Positions 1 to 8,235 of a stretch of 64,000 bases of DNA are shown here, one piece after another. The position numbers and the translations under genes were made by a program. The number at the start of each line of letters is the position of its first letter. The stretch's first letter is position 1. Origin of the DNA: Lewinella sp. W8 (GTDB taxonomy: Bacteria; Bacteroidota; Bacteroidia; Chitinophagales; Saprospiraceae); NCBI RefSeq assembly GCF_004375085.3, contig NZ_SNAQ03000004.1, positions 62,001 through 126,000 of the forward strand, given 5' to 3'. Under the pieces are notes generated by a model that was not told where the DNA came from, did not search any database, and saw only the letters and a program-made list of their open reading frames with translations.

Positions 1-40
1 CCACAAAACCCCATATCTGAATACCGGAGTAGGTCTGCTC

Positions 41-77
41 AGTAGGCTCACGACATACCGTGGGCCTACTGTTTTTG
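41..77 (+). terminator. Rho-independent terminator
   Basis: A 12-bp stem (AGTAGGCTCACG paired with CGTGGGCCTACT, one wobble pair) with a 6-nt loop is followed by TGTTTTT. It probably ends a plus-strand gene that lies left of the window, and it separates that gene from the convergent phosphatase gene. Confidence 0.7.
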
Positions 78-133
78 GGGTTTGCGATATCAAAATGCTG
101 CATCTTGTGCAGAATGGAGTAAAGTTTGCCTCC

Positions 134-616
134 TCAATTTCCGGTCAACCGGTCAACGATCCGGTCCGCAGCCCGGGCGATCAACTCATAGACACCCGCG
201 AAACCGGAATCATCCCAGTAGGGGTCAAAGACGTCCGGTCCGTCGGAATCTTCCAGTCCGGCGAACTCCAGAAACAGGTGAATTTTTTGTCGCTGGGCGT
301 CGTTTTGGGCCAGGGCCTTCAGGTCCCGCAGGTTGTTGCGGTCCATGGCCAGGATGAGGTCGTACTGTTTCAGGTCGTGTACGCTGACCTGATGGGCCCG
401 TTGCTGGCTGATGTCCAGGCCGTGGGCGGCCGCTACCGCCTGACTGCGGGGGTCCGGCGGGTTACCGACGTGCCAGCCTCCGGTTCCCCCGGAGGAAATG
501 GTGAGGTCGATGTCTTTGCGCTGGGCGGCGTTGCGCAGGAGCCCCTCGGCCAGGGGGCTACGACAAATGTTGCCCAGACATACCAATAAAATGCTAAAGG
601 GTGTAGTGATGGTCAT
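134..616 (-). CDS. Low molecular weight protein-tyrosine-phosphatase
   Basis: A 160-residue cytoplasmic phosphatase, the usual length for the LMW-PTP family, which removes phosphate from phosphotyrosine by a cysteinyl-phosphate intermediate. The P-loop CLGNICRS gives the C-X5-R motif with C13 and R19, and the general acid is D131 in DPYW near the C-terminus; both are intact. The gene is transcribed alone and is divergent from the sigma-54 gene, with about 200 bp between them. In other bacteria such enzymes often sit in capsule or exopolysaccharide loci with a BY-kinase, but none is present here, so the substrate cannot be told. The ATG start gives an N-terminus that runs directly into the first beta strand. 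Confidence 0.93.
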   Translation of the reverse strand: MTITTPFSILLVCLGNICRSPLAEGLLRNAAQRKDIDLTISSGGTGGWHVGNPPDPRSQAVAAAHGLDISQQRAHQVSVHDLKQYDLILAMDRNNLRDLKALAQNDAQRQKIHLFLEFAGLEDSDGPDVFDPYWDDSGFAGVYELIARAADRIVDRLTGN

Positions 617-815
617 GGGGGAAAAATTGTAAAGCTCAGGGGGAAAATCTGATGGGTACTATCTACTACCGATAGGATGACGTACTAATATACGATTTGT
701 CGCCCTGCTCTGAAGAAAAATCGTTTCTTTTGGGTACAAGTGCCTTACTCTTTCTCCCCGCCCGAACCAAATGGGAAGGGAGATTGTAAGGTTTGGTGAA
801 ATTCATTTACAACCC

Positions 816-2309
816 ATGCTCGGCCAGTCGCTAAAACAAACGCAGCAGCAGACGCTCAGTCCCCGGCAAATTCAGCTGATGCAGCTGATGCAGCTGCCCG
901 TGATGGAGTTGGAACAGCGAATCAAGGAAGAACTGGAGAGCAACCCCACGCTGGAAGAGGCCCGTCCCGAAGACCTCCCCTCCGAACGGGGAGAATCCGA
1001 GAACGACGGCGGCAGCGAGGACAAGTTCGACATGGAAGAAGACTACTTCCGGCAGTACCTCGAAGATGATCCCGGCAGCTATCAGAACTCCGGCAGCAGT
1101 GAGGACGACTACGAGGCTCCGGGGAGCTACACCGCCGATGAGTCCACCTTCTTTGAGCACCTGGAGGCCCAACTGGCCAACCTCGAATTCAATACCCCCG
1201 TCGAGCGGCTCATTGCCCGGCAGATCATCGGTAACCTCGACGACGACGGTTACTTACAGCGGACGCCCAGCGCCATTGCCGACGATCTGCTGATCAACCA
1301 TCACCTCGACGTCACGACCAAGCAGGTCCTGGAAGTGCTCACCATCGTGCAGGAGCTGGAACCCGCGGGCCTGGCGGCCCGCGACCTGCGGGAATGCCTC
1401 CTGCTGCAACTGAACCAGAAGGTGGACAACGGCGAAGACCTCGACGACATGGCCTTCGCCGACCTGGTGCTCGCCCAGCGCATCATCCGTGATCACTTCG
1501 AGTCCTTTTCCAAAAAGCACTACGACAAGCTGCGGGACCGCCTTGGGGTGGACGAAGACGAACTCCGGGATGCCCTCGGGGAAATCCTCCGCCTGAACCC
1601 CAAGCCCGCCAGCGGGTTGACGGGCGCGGCCGGCGGCCGCGCCGCCCGGGTCGTAGTGCCCGACTTTCTGCTCACCGAGCAGGAAGGCGAATTCCGCCTG
1701 ACGCTTACCGCCCGCAACGCCCCGGACCTGAAGATCAACGACCACTACCAGGAGATGCTGGCCGAATACCGCCGCAAGCAGAAAGAGGCCGGCAAGCTCA
1801 GCGTGGCCCAGAAGCAGGCGGCGGGTTTCATCCGGCAAAATATCGAATCCGCCAACTGGTTCATCGAGGCCATTCAGCAGCGGCAACAGACCCTCTACAG
1901 CGTCATGCACGCCATCCTCCGCTACCAGGAGGCCTTCTTCCGCACCGGCGACCTGAAGGCGCTCCGCCCCATGATCCTCAAGGACATCGCCGCCGTCACG
2001 GAACTGGACATCAGCACCATCAGCCGGGTGGTCAATTCCAAATTCATCCAGACCGATTTCGGCACTCACTCCCTGCGGGAATTCTTCAGCGAAGGGATGA
2101 CCAACCAGGAAGGCGAGGAAGTCAGCACCACCCAAATCAAGAATGTACTGCGCGAAATCATCGAGAACGAAGACAAGCGCAAACCCCTGGCGGACGGTAA
2201 ACTCCAAAAGGCGCTTGCCGAGGCAGGCTATGACATCGCCCGCCGCACCGTGGCCAAATACCGTGAGCAACTGGGGCTACCCGTTGCCCGGCTACGAAAA
2301 GTGCTTTAA
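816..2309 (+). CDS. rpoN: RNA polymerase sigma-54 factor RpoN
   Basis: Sigma-54, which binds core RNA polymerase and directs it to -24/-12 promoters that need an AAA+ activator. The glutamine- and leucine-rich N-terminal activator region starts with MLGQSLKQTQQQ. It is followed by a strongly acidic linker, the core-binding domain, and a C-terminal DNA-binding domain that ends with the RpoN box ARRTVAKYRE and 13 further residues. An in-frame ATG 45 bp upstream (771) would add 15 residues, but the family normally begins just before the LSPRQIQLM helix, so 816 is preferred. No enhancer-binding activator gene is in the window. The gene stands alone, 151 bp before the acetyltransferase gene. Confidence 0.96.
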   Translation: MLGQSLKQTQQQTLSPRQIQLMQLMQLPVMELEQRIKEELESNPTLEEARPEDLPSERGESENDGGSEDKFDMEEDYFRQYLEDDPGSYQNSGSSEDDYEAPGSYTADESTFFEHLEAQLANLEFNTPVERLIARQIIGNLDDDGYLQRTPSAIADDLLINHHLDVTTKQVLEVLTIVQELEPAGLAARDLRECLLLQLNQKVDNGEDLDDMAFADLVLAQRIIRDHFESFSKKHYDKLRDRLGVDEDELRDALGEILRLNPKPASGLTGAAGGRAARVVVPDFLLTEQEGEFRLTLTARNAPDLKINDHYQEMLAEYRRKQKEAGKLSVAQKQAAGFIRQNIESANWFIEAIQQRQQTLYSVMHAILRYQEAFFRTGDLKALRPMILKDIAAVTELDISTISRVVNSKFIQTDFGTHSLREFFSEGMTNQEGEEVSTTQIKNVLREIIENEDKRKPLADGKLQKALAEAGYDIARRTVAKYREQLGLPVARLRKVL

Positions 2310-2460
2310 GGCACAAGAATGAGCTAAGCCTGGTCGTTCCTCCCACCTGCGGGAAAGCGCCGGCGACGGTAAGAAGTCCGTGAGGTTTGCATGGTTAACC
2401 CAAAAAACCCTTTCTTACCCCTCCGGAAACCCATTGTTCCTCTCTTTAGACCCTCCTTCC

Positions 2461-2751
2461 ATGGCCGATTACACCGACCAAGTCATCAATAACACCGAAG
2501 ATTTTCAGTTCGAATACCACAGTGGTTCCCTGGTTTCCAAGCTGGAATACCGCCTGGGTAAATCGCGCATCGCGCTCGTCCACACGGAGGTTCCGGAAGA
2601 ACTGGCGGGGCAGGGCATCGGGAGCTCCCTGGTGGAAGCGGCCATGAAGTACGCCAAGGAAAAGCAACTGAAGGTGCTCGTTTACTGCCCCTTTGCCGCC
2701 GGCTACCTGGAGCGCCACCCCGAATGGAACGACTACGTTAGCAACATTTAG
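2461..2751 (+). CDS. GNAT-like N-acetyltransferase (COG2388 type)
   Basis: A 96-residue single-domain protein of the short GNAT family related to yeast and E. coli YidJ/Yjdj-type proteins. It has the acetyl-CoA loop VPEELAGQGIGSSLV (the (R/Q)GxG signature), then a helix and VLVYCPFAAGYLERHPE, a typical family ending. The ATG at 2461 is preferred to the in-frame ATG at 2380 because the first 27 residues of the longer reading frame have no family-like character. The stop codon TAG shares its last base with the GTG start of the following glycosyltransferase, so the two are probably translationally coupled. The substrate is unknown. Confidence 0.88.
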   Translation: MADYTDQVINNTEDFQFEYHSGSLVSKLEYRLGKSRIALVHTEVPEELAGQGIGSSLVEAAMKYAKEKQLKVLVYCPFAAGYLERHPEWNDYVSNI

Positions 2752-3881
2752 TGGCCCTCTTCCTGCTCGTCACCCTGGTCCAGTTGCTGGCCTGGGGACT
2801 TATCCTGCGCCCAGCTTTCCGGCCACCGTCTTCCCCCGGCTCCGCAGTCAATCCACCTCCCGTCAGCATCATCGTTTGCTTCCGCAACGAGGCGCAGCAC
2901 CTGGAGGCCTGCCTGTCGGCCATCCTCCGGCAGGCCCACCCGGATTTTGAGATCCTTGCCGTAGACGATAATTCCACCGACGATTCGGCGGCCATCGTCC
3001 GGCGACTGGCGCGGGCGGACGCCCGGCTCCGTTACCTCCCCGCCGGCCCCACCCGACCGGGTAAGAAGGACGCCCTCAGCCGGGGCATCCGGGCCGCCAG
3101 GCACGAGCGGGTGCTGCTGACCGACGCGGACTGCCTTCCCGCCACCGACCAGTGGGCCACCCACATGGCCGGTGCCCTCGGCGAAACCACCGAACTGGCC
3201 CTGGGCGTTTCCCTCTACCGCAAGACCGGGGGCGGCCTTCTCCATCACTGGCAGACGTTTGAGTCCGTTTACGTGGCCCTGCAGTACCTGGGCTTTGCCC
3301 GGATGGGCGTGCCCTACATGGGGGTGGGGCGGAACCTGGCCTACCGCAAGTCGCTCTTCGAGCGGGCCGGCGGCTTTGCCCGCCACGCTGACCTCCCCGG
3401 CGGCGACGACGACCTGCTCGTTAATCAGATGGCGCGGGCGGATCGTACCGCCACCGTCACCGATGCTTCCGCCTGGACGTGGAGTCTCCCTAAGACCAGC
3501 TGGCGCGCCTACTGGCGACAAAAACGACGGCACCAGTCGGCCGGGCACCGCTACCGGCCGGAGCACCAGCTCCTGCTCACCCTCCTCGGCCTTAGCCACG
3601 GTCTCTTCTTTCTGCTCGGGCTCTGGGGGCTCTTTTCCAGCTGGTGGCTCGTGGCGCTGGCGGCCTATTTTTTGCGCCTGCCCCTCGTCCTGACGGCCGT
3701 ACAAAGTCCGTTTCATGGAAAGACGGAGCAACCATTTATTGGCGAGCCCCCCGGCAGAGCACGAGGGCGCAAGCGCGCAGGTGCCACGTCCGTGGGTAGG
3801 GCCATGGTTTTTGATGTACTCCTGGCCCCTCACTACCTGGTGATGACCGTACTGGGGATGCTGCCGGCAAGGGAGTGGTGA
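2751..3881 (+). CDS. Membrane glycosyltransferase, family 2
   Basis: A 376-residue GT-A fold transferase with an N-terminal membrane helix (residues 2-20) and two or three C-terminal helices. Visible motifs are PVSIIVCFRNE (about 38-48), VDDNSTDDS, the metal and nucleotide-sugar motif TDADCLP (about 120), GGDDD, and QKRRHQSAGHRY in place of the usual Q-x-x-RW. It probably transfers a sugar to a lipid or cell-surface acceptor at the inner membrane. The GTG start overlaps the stop of the acetyltransferase. Near the C-terminus, residues about 334-347 (GRARGRKRAGATS) are encoded by a copy of a repeat that is otherwise intergenic (see 3752-3791); the frame stays open through it and the last membrane segment follows. 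Confidence 0.88.
   Translation: MALFLLVTLVQLLAWGLILRPAFRPPSSPGSAVNPPPVSIIVCFRNEAQHLEACLSAILRQAHPDFEILAVDDNSTDDSAAIVRRLARADARLRYLPAGPTRPGKKDALSRGIRAARHERVLLTDADCLPATDQWATHMAGALGETTELALGVSLYRKTGGGLLHHWQTFESVYVALQYLGFARMGVPYMGVGRNLAYRKSLFERAGGFARHADLPGGDDDLLVNQMARADRTATVTDASAWTWSLPKTSWRAYWRQKRRHQSAGHRYRPEHQLLLTLLGLSHGLFFLLGLWGLFSSWWLVALAAYFLRLPLVLTAVQSPFHGKTEQPFIGEPPGRARGRKRAGATSVGRAMVFDVLLAPHYLVMTVLGMLPAREW
3752..3791 (+). repeat. Dispersed repeat copy inside the glycosyltransferase gene
   Basis: About 38 bp beginning CCGGCAGAGCACGAGGGCGC and ending GCGCAGGTGCC. The same 20-bp left part and right part recur at 8672-8710 in an intergenic space, with only the loop changed (AA versus GATC). The element can fold by its ends (CCGGCA with TGCCGG in the intergenic copy). 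Here it is read in frame as an arginine-rich stretch of the glycosyltransferase. Confidence 0.7.
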
Positions 3882-3930
3882 ATGGTCGTCGTCTCGGGAG
3901 CGTCAATGCCCGCCCCAACAAGGAAGTTTC

Positions 3931-4064
3931 CGTAGCGATGGCTTTAGCCGCTAACGTAAGCCTTTCGCCGGATAAATCCGGCGCTACTGAAACTAGAGTG
4001 TTTTCTCGAAGGTCGGCCGACCAGCCAGTCCTCGGCTTTGCCGGGACGCCTGGGCGGACGACCG
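3931..4064 (+). repeat. Composite two-part hairpin repeat, copy A
   Basis: The first part (3931-3991) runs from CGTAGCGATGGCTTTAGCC to GGCGCTACTGAA and contains the hairpin GCCGGAT-AA-ATCCGGC. A spacer of about 19 bp follows, then a second part (4011-4064) that starts with the palindrome GGTCGGCCGACC and ends CGCCTGGGCGGACGACC. The whole composite recurs in the opposite orientation at 24745-24883, and the second part alone recurs at 25607-25652. The hairpin in the other copy reads GCCGAAT-AG-ATTCGGC, a compensated change. It lies in the 380-bp space between the glycosyltransferase and the lipoprotein genes. Confidence 0.8.
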
Positions 4065-4065
4065 G

Positions 4066-4258
4066 ATGATGTTCTTCCTTCTTTATTCTTCCGTCTTCCT
4101 TCTATGTTCTCCTCAGCCTTAGCCTTGACGACCGGCTTGCGGAGCAAGCCTTCTCCTTCGCCTCCGTCTTCATTCTTCCTTCTCCTCCGCCTTCCCCAGT
4201 GCAACCACCAAACCCCTTCGCCGTCCTTTAAGGAGAACAAACCCACCAACCTAAACGC
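4066..4258. repeat. Polypyrimidine tract with hairpin repeat
   Basis: The rest of this intergenic space is a pyrimidine-rich run of CTTCCTTC-like words. It contains GACGACC followed by the hairpin GGCTTGC-GGA-GCAAGCC at 4134-4150. The hairpin and its GACGACC flank recur inverted at 24536-24560, and GCAAGCCGGTCGT recurs at 5899-5911. No open reading frame here looks real. Confidence 0.5.
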
Positions 4259-4261
4259 TAC

Positions 4262-4918
4262 ATGAACCGCTTTTCCCTATTCACCCTGCTCGGATTGCTG
4301 CTGCTTAGTTGGACCGCCTGCGTCGATAACGAAACCTTCGTCGGCTCCGACACCTTCGTCACCGAAACCCGGAGCGTGGACGCTTTTTCGGGCGTGCGCA
4401 TCAGCGACGGCACCATCGCCACCATCACCTTCGGCGCGGAGCAGGATCTTGCCCTTACCGTCAACGACAACATCGCAGACCGCGTCCTGACCGAGGTCAG
4501 GAACGGCGTGCTGGAAGTCGGCCTCCGCAACGGTAACTACCGTAATATTGAGGTCAGCGTAGACATCGTCATCCCCAACCTGGATTTCCTGCGGGTAACC
4601 GACGGTGCCGACGCCACCGCCACCGGCTTTGATGCCCTGACGGACCTGCGCCTGGAAGTACACGACGGCGGAGACGTAACGCTGGCGGGCACCGCCGAGA
4701 CGCTGGACATCGTCTGTTCGGATGCCGGTGACATCAATGCCTTCGACCTGATGGCCACCCGTTGCGAAGTGCGCATCAGCGACGGGGCGGACGTCAGCGT
4801 TTCGGTTTCAGACCTACTAACCGGCCGGGTTTCTGACGGCGGCGATCTGTTTTTCCGCGGCCAGCCGGAACTGGACGTAACCACTACCGACGGCGGCCGC
4901 ATCACGGACGCCAACTAA
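4262..4918 (+). CDS. Head-GIN (DUF2807) domain lipoprotein
   Basis: A 218-residue predicted lipoprotein. The signal peptide ends in the lipobox SWTAC with the lipidated cysteine at C20. The rest is a single right-handed beta-solenoid-like DUF2807 domain of the kind called putative auto-transporter adhesin head GIN, with the typical pattern FSGVRISDGTIATITFG and repeated short strands holding DGGDVTLAG, SDAGDINAF and SDGADVSVSVSD. These proteins are common in Bacteroidota envelopes and their function is not established. The gene stands alone between repeat-filled spacers; the ATG lies after a weak AAGGAG about 25 bp upstream. Confidence 0.88.
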   Translation: MNRFSLFTLLGLLLLSWTACVDNETFVGSDTFVTETRSVDAFSGVRISDGTIATITFGAEQDLALTVNDNIADRVLTEVRNGVLEVGLRNGNYRNIEVSVDIVIPNLDFLRVTDGADATATGFDALTDLRLEVHDGGDVTLAGTAETLDIVCSDAGDINAFDLMATRCEVRISDGADVSVSVSDLLTGRVSDGGDLFFRGQPELDVTTTDGGRITDAN

Positions 4919-5171
4919 GGAGGCCCTTCAAACTACTCCTGTATTTAAACTCCGGTATAGTTTCGCGCCGGGCCGGATTATCTCTGGTCCGGTGCATCTT
5001 TTTGGGCCAGAACGCATTTCTACCGGTAACCTCCTGCGGTAAAATGCGCTTCCTCCTCTCCTAACCCCTTCCGACTGGTTGTCAGGCCGGGCGGGCTCCC
5101 CATACCGGAGGAACCAAAGCGGCCATTTCCCCGCAGAAGACCACAAAAGAACCCATTTATCTCCGAGCCTT

Positions 5172-5372
5172 ATGCGTGACACCCTCATTTTACTGCTGAT
5201 CCTGATCATTGCCTTCGCCATCTACTGGCCCATCATGCGCATCGCCCGCCGGGATCTCGCCGAGCGCAACCAGGCCGGATTAGGGAACGGTGTAGTTTAC
5301 GCCATTTTGTTACTCCCCCTCTTTGGGCCCATCATCTATCTCCTGCTCCGCAACCGCTTTCGGGTCAAGTAG
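5172..5372 (+). CDS. Small two-helix membrane protein (PLDc_N-like)
   Basis: A 66-residue protein with one membrane helix at residues 4-21 (TLILLLILIIAFAIYWPIM), a charged loop (RIARRDLAERNQ) and a second helix (YAILLLPLFGPIIYLLL) that ends in a basic tail. The second half resembles the PLDc_N domain of small Bacteroidota membrane proteins (the LLPLFGPIIYLLLR signature). The ATG at 5172 is chosen over 5079 because the upstream 31 codons look non-coding and the first helix starts right after this methionine. Function unknown. Confidence 0.72.
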   Translation: MRDTLILLLILIIAFAIYWPIMRIARRDLAERNQAGLGNGVVYAILLLPLFGPIIYLLLRNRFRVK

Positions 5373-5395
5373 GCACGGCTCTTTGCCGATTACCC

Positions 5396-5460
5396 GGCAC
5401 CCGCGCTACGTCGCAATTGAATCAATTCGACGATCCCGACGAGTTACGAATCTCGGGACC
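5396..5460 (+). repeat. GATCCCGACGAG hairpin element, copy 1
   Basis: A 65-bp element running from GGCACCCGCGCTACGTCGC through CAATTGAATCAATTCGAC to a hairpin, GATCCCGACGAG paired with CTCGGGACC. Almost the same 64 bp is found inverted at 16476-16539 inside the nqr operon. Shorter or variant copies lie at 24357-24477, 32071-32130 and 47000-47105. It starts about 20 bp after the stop of the small membrane protein. Confidence 0.8.
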
Positions 5461-5500
5461 GACGGCTAAGGCTAAGGCTAAGGAAATCAATCCAGACCCG

Positions 5501-5607
5501 GCTTGCTCTAGGTAGCAACATAAACTTTTCATTTTTCACCCCATGAAGGAGTTCCAGCTCCCGCCCGATGTTACGGCATCTAAAGCTCCTTCGTCATGGT
5601 AAAAAAT
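5501..5607 (+). repeat. 107-bp direct repeat, left copy
   Basis: Starts GCTTGCTCTAGGTAGCAACA, continues with ACTTTTCATTTTTCACCCC and CCGCCCGATGTTACG, and ends near GGTAAAAAATAA. It matches the block at 5744-5850 with about a dozen substitutions, offset 243 bp. No reading frame is conserved across both copies, so it does not look like a duplicated gene. The sequence between the copies has GCTTGTTGCACGCTTCGAGG, similar to GCTTGTATCGTGGACGCTTC at 12759. Confidence 0.75.
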
Positions 5608-5743
5608 AAAGCCGGCGGGGACCCTCAAAGGAGCAACGCGCTGCGCTTGTTGCACGCTTCGAGGTCCCAAGCGAACGCACCCAAAACCGGTCGAGGCGTT
5701 CCACGCCGAGCCATTCCCGTAGCAGAACATCTTTCCGGAAAGG

Positions 5744-5850
5744 GCTTGCTCTAGATTGCAACATAGACTTTTCATTTTTCACCCCATGAAGGAGATCCAA
5801 CTACCGCCCGATGTTACGAAATCTAGAGCTTCTTCACCGGTAAAAAAACT
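5744..5850 (+). repeat. 107-bp direct repeat, right copy
   Basis: Second copy of the block at 5501-5607, beginning GCTTGCTCTAGATTGCAACA. Just after it an AT-rich stretch and GCAAGCCGGTCGT lead to the end of the convergent glycosylase gene. The 578-bp space 5373-5950 holds only this repeat pair, the hairpin element and a GCTAAG triplet run (about 5466-5483). Confidence 0.75.
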
Positions 5851-5950
5851 TCGCAACACGATGCTATCATTATGAAAAATCAATGTGCTTACCTACCGCA
5901 AGCCGGTCGTTACATTTTTTGGAGAGTCACTAAAGAAAAAGAGCACTTCA

Positions 5951-6637
5951 CTATTTCCCCGCCAAAGCCCGGTGGGTGGCTCCCACGAAATTGTCGAGGT
6001 AATCGTCCAGCTGCTTGCGCTTGTACTGCATGACGTAGCGCGGATGGGCCAGCGGAATCACTTCCCCGAACCAGCCGTGTTCCTCGTTGAGGGCCCGCAA
6101 AAATTTATAATTCTTGCCCTCCCCAAGGCAGAGCCCAAACTCCCGCCGCGACCCGAAACCCAGTTGGGTGTTCAGGTTGTCAACGATGTGGGGCAAGACG
6201 GCCCGCTCCAGTTTTTTGCTGTCGTAGTAATTGTAGTTTTTCCCGTCCCGGGTGAAGCCTAAGGGGCACACCGACGTGATGTAAAAATCCTCGTAAAAGG
6301 CTTCGGGACCACCGACTGCATTGATCCAGCGATAGATGAAATCGGCGGAGAGCTCCGCCCGGGAGGTGAAGGGGTGTTCGATGCCGCAATCTTCCCGCAG
6401 CTTTTTGGGACCGGTGAAGGGCACCCCCGTCACCCCGGCGCCAAAGCGCCCGGGATTGATGCCCAGCACGAAGATGCGTTCCCGCTCGTCCGAGAAGTAT
6501 TTATCGTAGAAGGCCGTCATCGCCGCCTGGGTCTCCGGCGCTCCGAAGGGGTAGATCAGGTCCACCCCGGCCGGCAGCTTCCAGTCGGGCTGCAGGTAGC
6601 GGAAGTGGAAATCCAGTACGCGTTCAGCAAAGGTCAT
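5951..6637 (-). CDS. Uracil-DNA glycosylase superfamily protein, SMUG2 type (DUF4918)
   Basis: A 228-residue protein of the uracil-DNA glycosylase superfamily group called SMUG2/DUF4918, common in Bacteroidota. The catalytic-loop region reads FVLGINPGRFGAGVTGVPFT (motif 1, GINPG), and the DNA-intercalation/motif 2 region reads IPLAHPRYVMQY with the conserved HP. It probably excises uracil or an oxidised pyrimidine from DNA. The start lies 11 bp after the stop of der, so both are probably on one transcript. The family assignment is secure at superfamily level; the lesion it removes is inferred. Confidence 0.85.
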   Translation of the reverse strand: MTFAERVLDFHFRYLQPDWKLPAGVDLIYPFGAPETQAAMTAFYDKYFSDERERIFVLGINPGRFGAGVTGVPFTGPKKLREDCGIEHPFTSRAELSADFIYRWINAVGGPEAFYEDFYITSVCPLGFTRDGKNYNYYDSKKLERAVLPHIVDNLNTQLGFGSRREFGLCLGEGKNYKFLRALNEEHGWFGEVIPLAHPRYVMQYKRKQLDDYLDNFVGATHRALAGK

Positions 6638-6648
6638 CGGAGCTCACC

Positions 6649-7950
6649 CTATTTTTGGCGGAAGAAAATGGAAATGGGCACTCCGGTGAAGTCAAAATGC
6701 TCCCGGATCTGGTTCTCCAGGTAGTTTTTGTAGCTCTCCTTGACGTGCTGCGGGTGGTTGCAGTAAAAGGCGAAGGCGGGATAGGCAATCGGCAGCTGGG
6801 TCACGTACTTGATCTTGATCTCGCGCCCCCGGTAGCTTGGCGGACGGTAGCGCTCCATCGACTTCTGCAGCACCTCGTTGAGACGGGAAGTGGGAATGCG
6901 GCGGGTGCGGTTTTCGTACACCCGCAGGGCTTCGTCCACCGTCTTCATGATCCGTTGTTTCTCCGTCACGCTCATGAAGACGACCGGCAGGTCGCTGAAG
7001 GGCGCGAACCGCTTCCGCACCTTTTCCTCGTAGTCGCGGGCCGTATTGGTCTCCTTGTCCTGCACCAGGTCCCACTTGTTGATCGCAATGACGATGCCCT
7101 TGTTGCGCTTCTGGGCGATGCGGAAGATGGCCAGGTCCTGGGATTCCACACCGTCCGTAGCGTCAATCAGCAGTACGCAAACGTCGGCCTTTTCGATGGC
7201 ACGGATGGCCCGCATCACGGAGTAAAATTCCAGGTTCTCGTAGACCTTATTCTTCTTGCGGATGCCCGCGGTATCGATCAGGTTGAATTCCTTACCGAAC
7301 TTGTTGTAGTAGCTATTGATGCTGTCGCGGGTGGTGCCGGCGATGTCGGTCACGATGTTGCGCTCCTCTCCGAGGAGGGCGTTGACGAAGCTCGATTTCC
7401 CGGCGTTTGGCTGGCCGACGATCGCAAACTGAGGAATGGACGATTCCTCCTCCTCGTGGTTTTGCACGTGCTCCACCACGGCGTCCAGCAGGTCTCCGGT
7501 ACCGGAGCCGGTCACGGAGCTGAGGAAGAAGGTTTCCTCAAAACCGAGGGACCAAAATTCGTTGGCCTCCAGCTGCCGCTGGTGGTTATCCACCTTATTG
7601 ACGGCCAGCACGACGGGCTTTTTCGTTTTGCGGAGCATGCGCGCGACCTGCTCGTCGAGGTCGGTCAGGCCGGTAGAGACGTCCACCATAAACAGGATCA
7701 CCGTCGCCTCGTCGATGGCGATCTCCACCTGGTCGCGGATGGCGGCCTCGAAGACGTCGTCGCTGTTGCGGACGAACCCGCCGGTATCCACCACCGCAAA
7801 TTCTTTGCCGTTCCAGTTGGACTGACCGTACTGCCGGTCGCGGGTCACCCCGCTCATATCGTCCACGATACTCTGCTTCTCGCCGATCAGTCGGTTGAAG
7901 AGCGTCGATTTGCCTACGTTGGGCCGGCCTACAATGGCAACAATATCCAT
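6649..7950 (-). CDS. der: Ribosome biogenesis GTPase Der (EngA)
   Basis: A 433-residue double-GTPase needed for 50S subunit maturation. Two tandem G domains are visible: G1 GRPNVGKS and DTGG in the first, NKVD near residue 118, then GQPNAGKS, DTAG and NKWD in the second. A C-terminal KH-like domain ends the protein with PISIFFRQK. Length is as expected for the family. The start codon is followed upstream by an array of degenerate 8-bp repeats (7967-8030) that takes the place where a promoter would be expected. It precedes the SMUG2-type glycosylase gene by 11 bp. Confidence 0.98.
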   Translation of the reverse strand: MDIVAIVGRPNVGKSTLFNRLIGEKQSIVDDMSGVTRDRQYGQSNWNGKEFAVVDTGGFVRNSDDVFEAAIRDQVEIAIDEATVILFMVDVSTGLTDLDEQVARMLRKTKKPVVLAVNKVDNHQRQLEANEFWSLGFEETFFLSSVTGSGTGDLLDAVVEHVQNHEEEESSIPQFAIVGQPNAGKSSFVNALLGEERNIVTDIAGTTRDSINSYYNKFGKEFNLIDTAGIRKKNKVYENLEFYSVMRAIRAIEKADVCVLLIDATDGVESQDLAIFRIAQKRNKGIVIAINKWDLVQDKETNTARDYEEKVRKRFAPFSDLPVVFMSVTEKQRIMKTVDEALRVYENRTRRIPTSRLNEVLQKSMERYRPPSYRGREIKIKYVTQLPIAYPAFAFYCNHPQHVKESYKNYLENQIREHFDFTGVPISIFFRQK

Positions 7951-7966
7951 AAGGTCTGTGGTACTG

Positions 7967-8030
7967 GTTCTTTAGACTATTGGTTCGTTAGACGGTTGGT
8001 CTGTTAGACTGTTGGTCCGTTAGTCTTTTA
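7967..8030 (+). repeat. Degenerate octamer array 1 (8 units)
   Basis: Eight head-to-tail 8-bp units with the form G-T/A-Y-N-N-T-T-R, for example GTTCGTTA, GACGGTTG, GTCTGTTA, GACTGTTG, GTCCGTTA and GTCTTTTA. It begins 16 bp upstream of the der start codon. Arrays with the same unit lie at 11757-11875 and 30371-30489. The remaining 200 bp up to 8235 show no other clear feature. Confidence 0.85.
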
Positions 8031-8235
8031 GAGCTTGTTTGGGCGGTCTGCTTTTTGGTAAAAGGAGGTCCGTCTTATGTAACCCGTAGCTGGCCGCAAA
8101 GTTAGCTTTATCCGGGATAAGCTACGGGCCGACTGAATAAATCAATCGAAATCGGAGCCTGGCCAGGAAGGTCGAGACGCTCCGCATCGAGGGGCAAAGA
8201 AGGCTCGACGTGAAACGTCTCGACCATGGCCAGGT

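Noticed and set aside
6655-8007. A 450-codon plus-strand frame
   Set aside because: Exact antisense of der, whose two G domains are complete.
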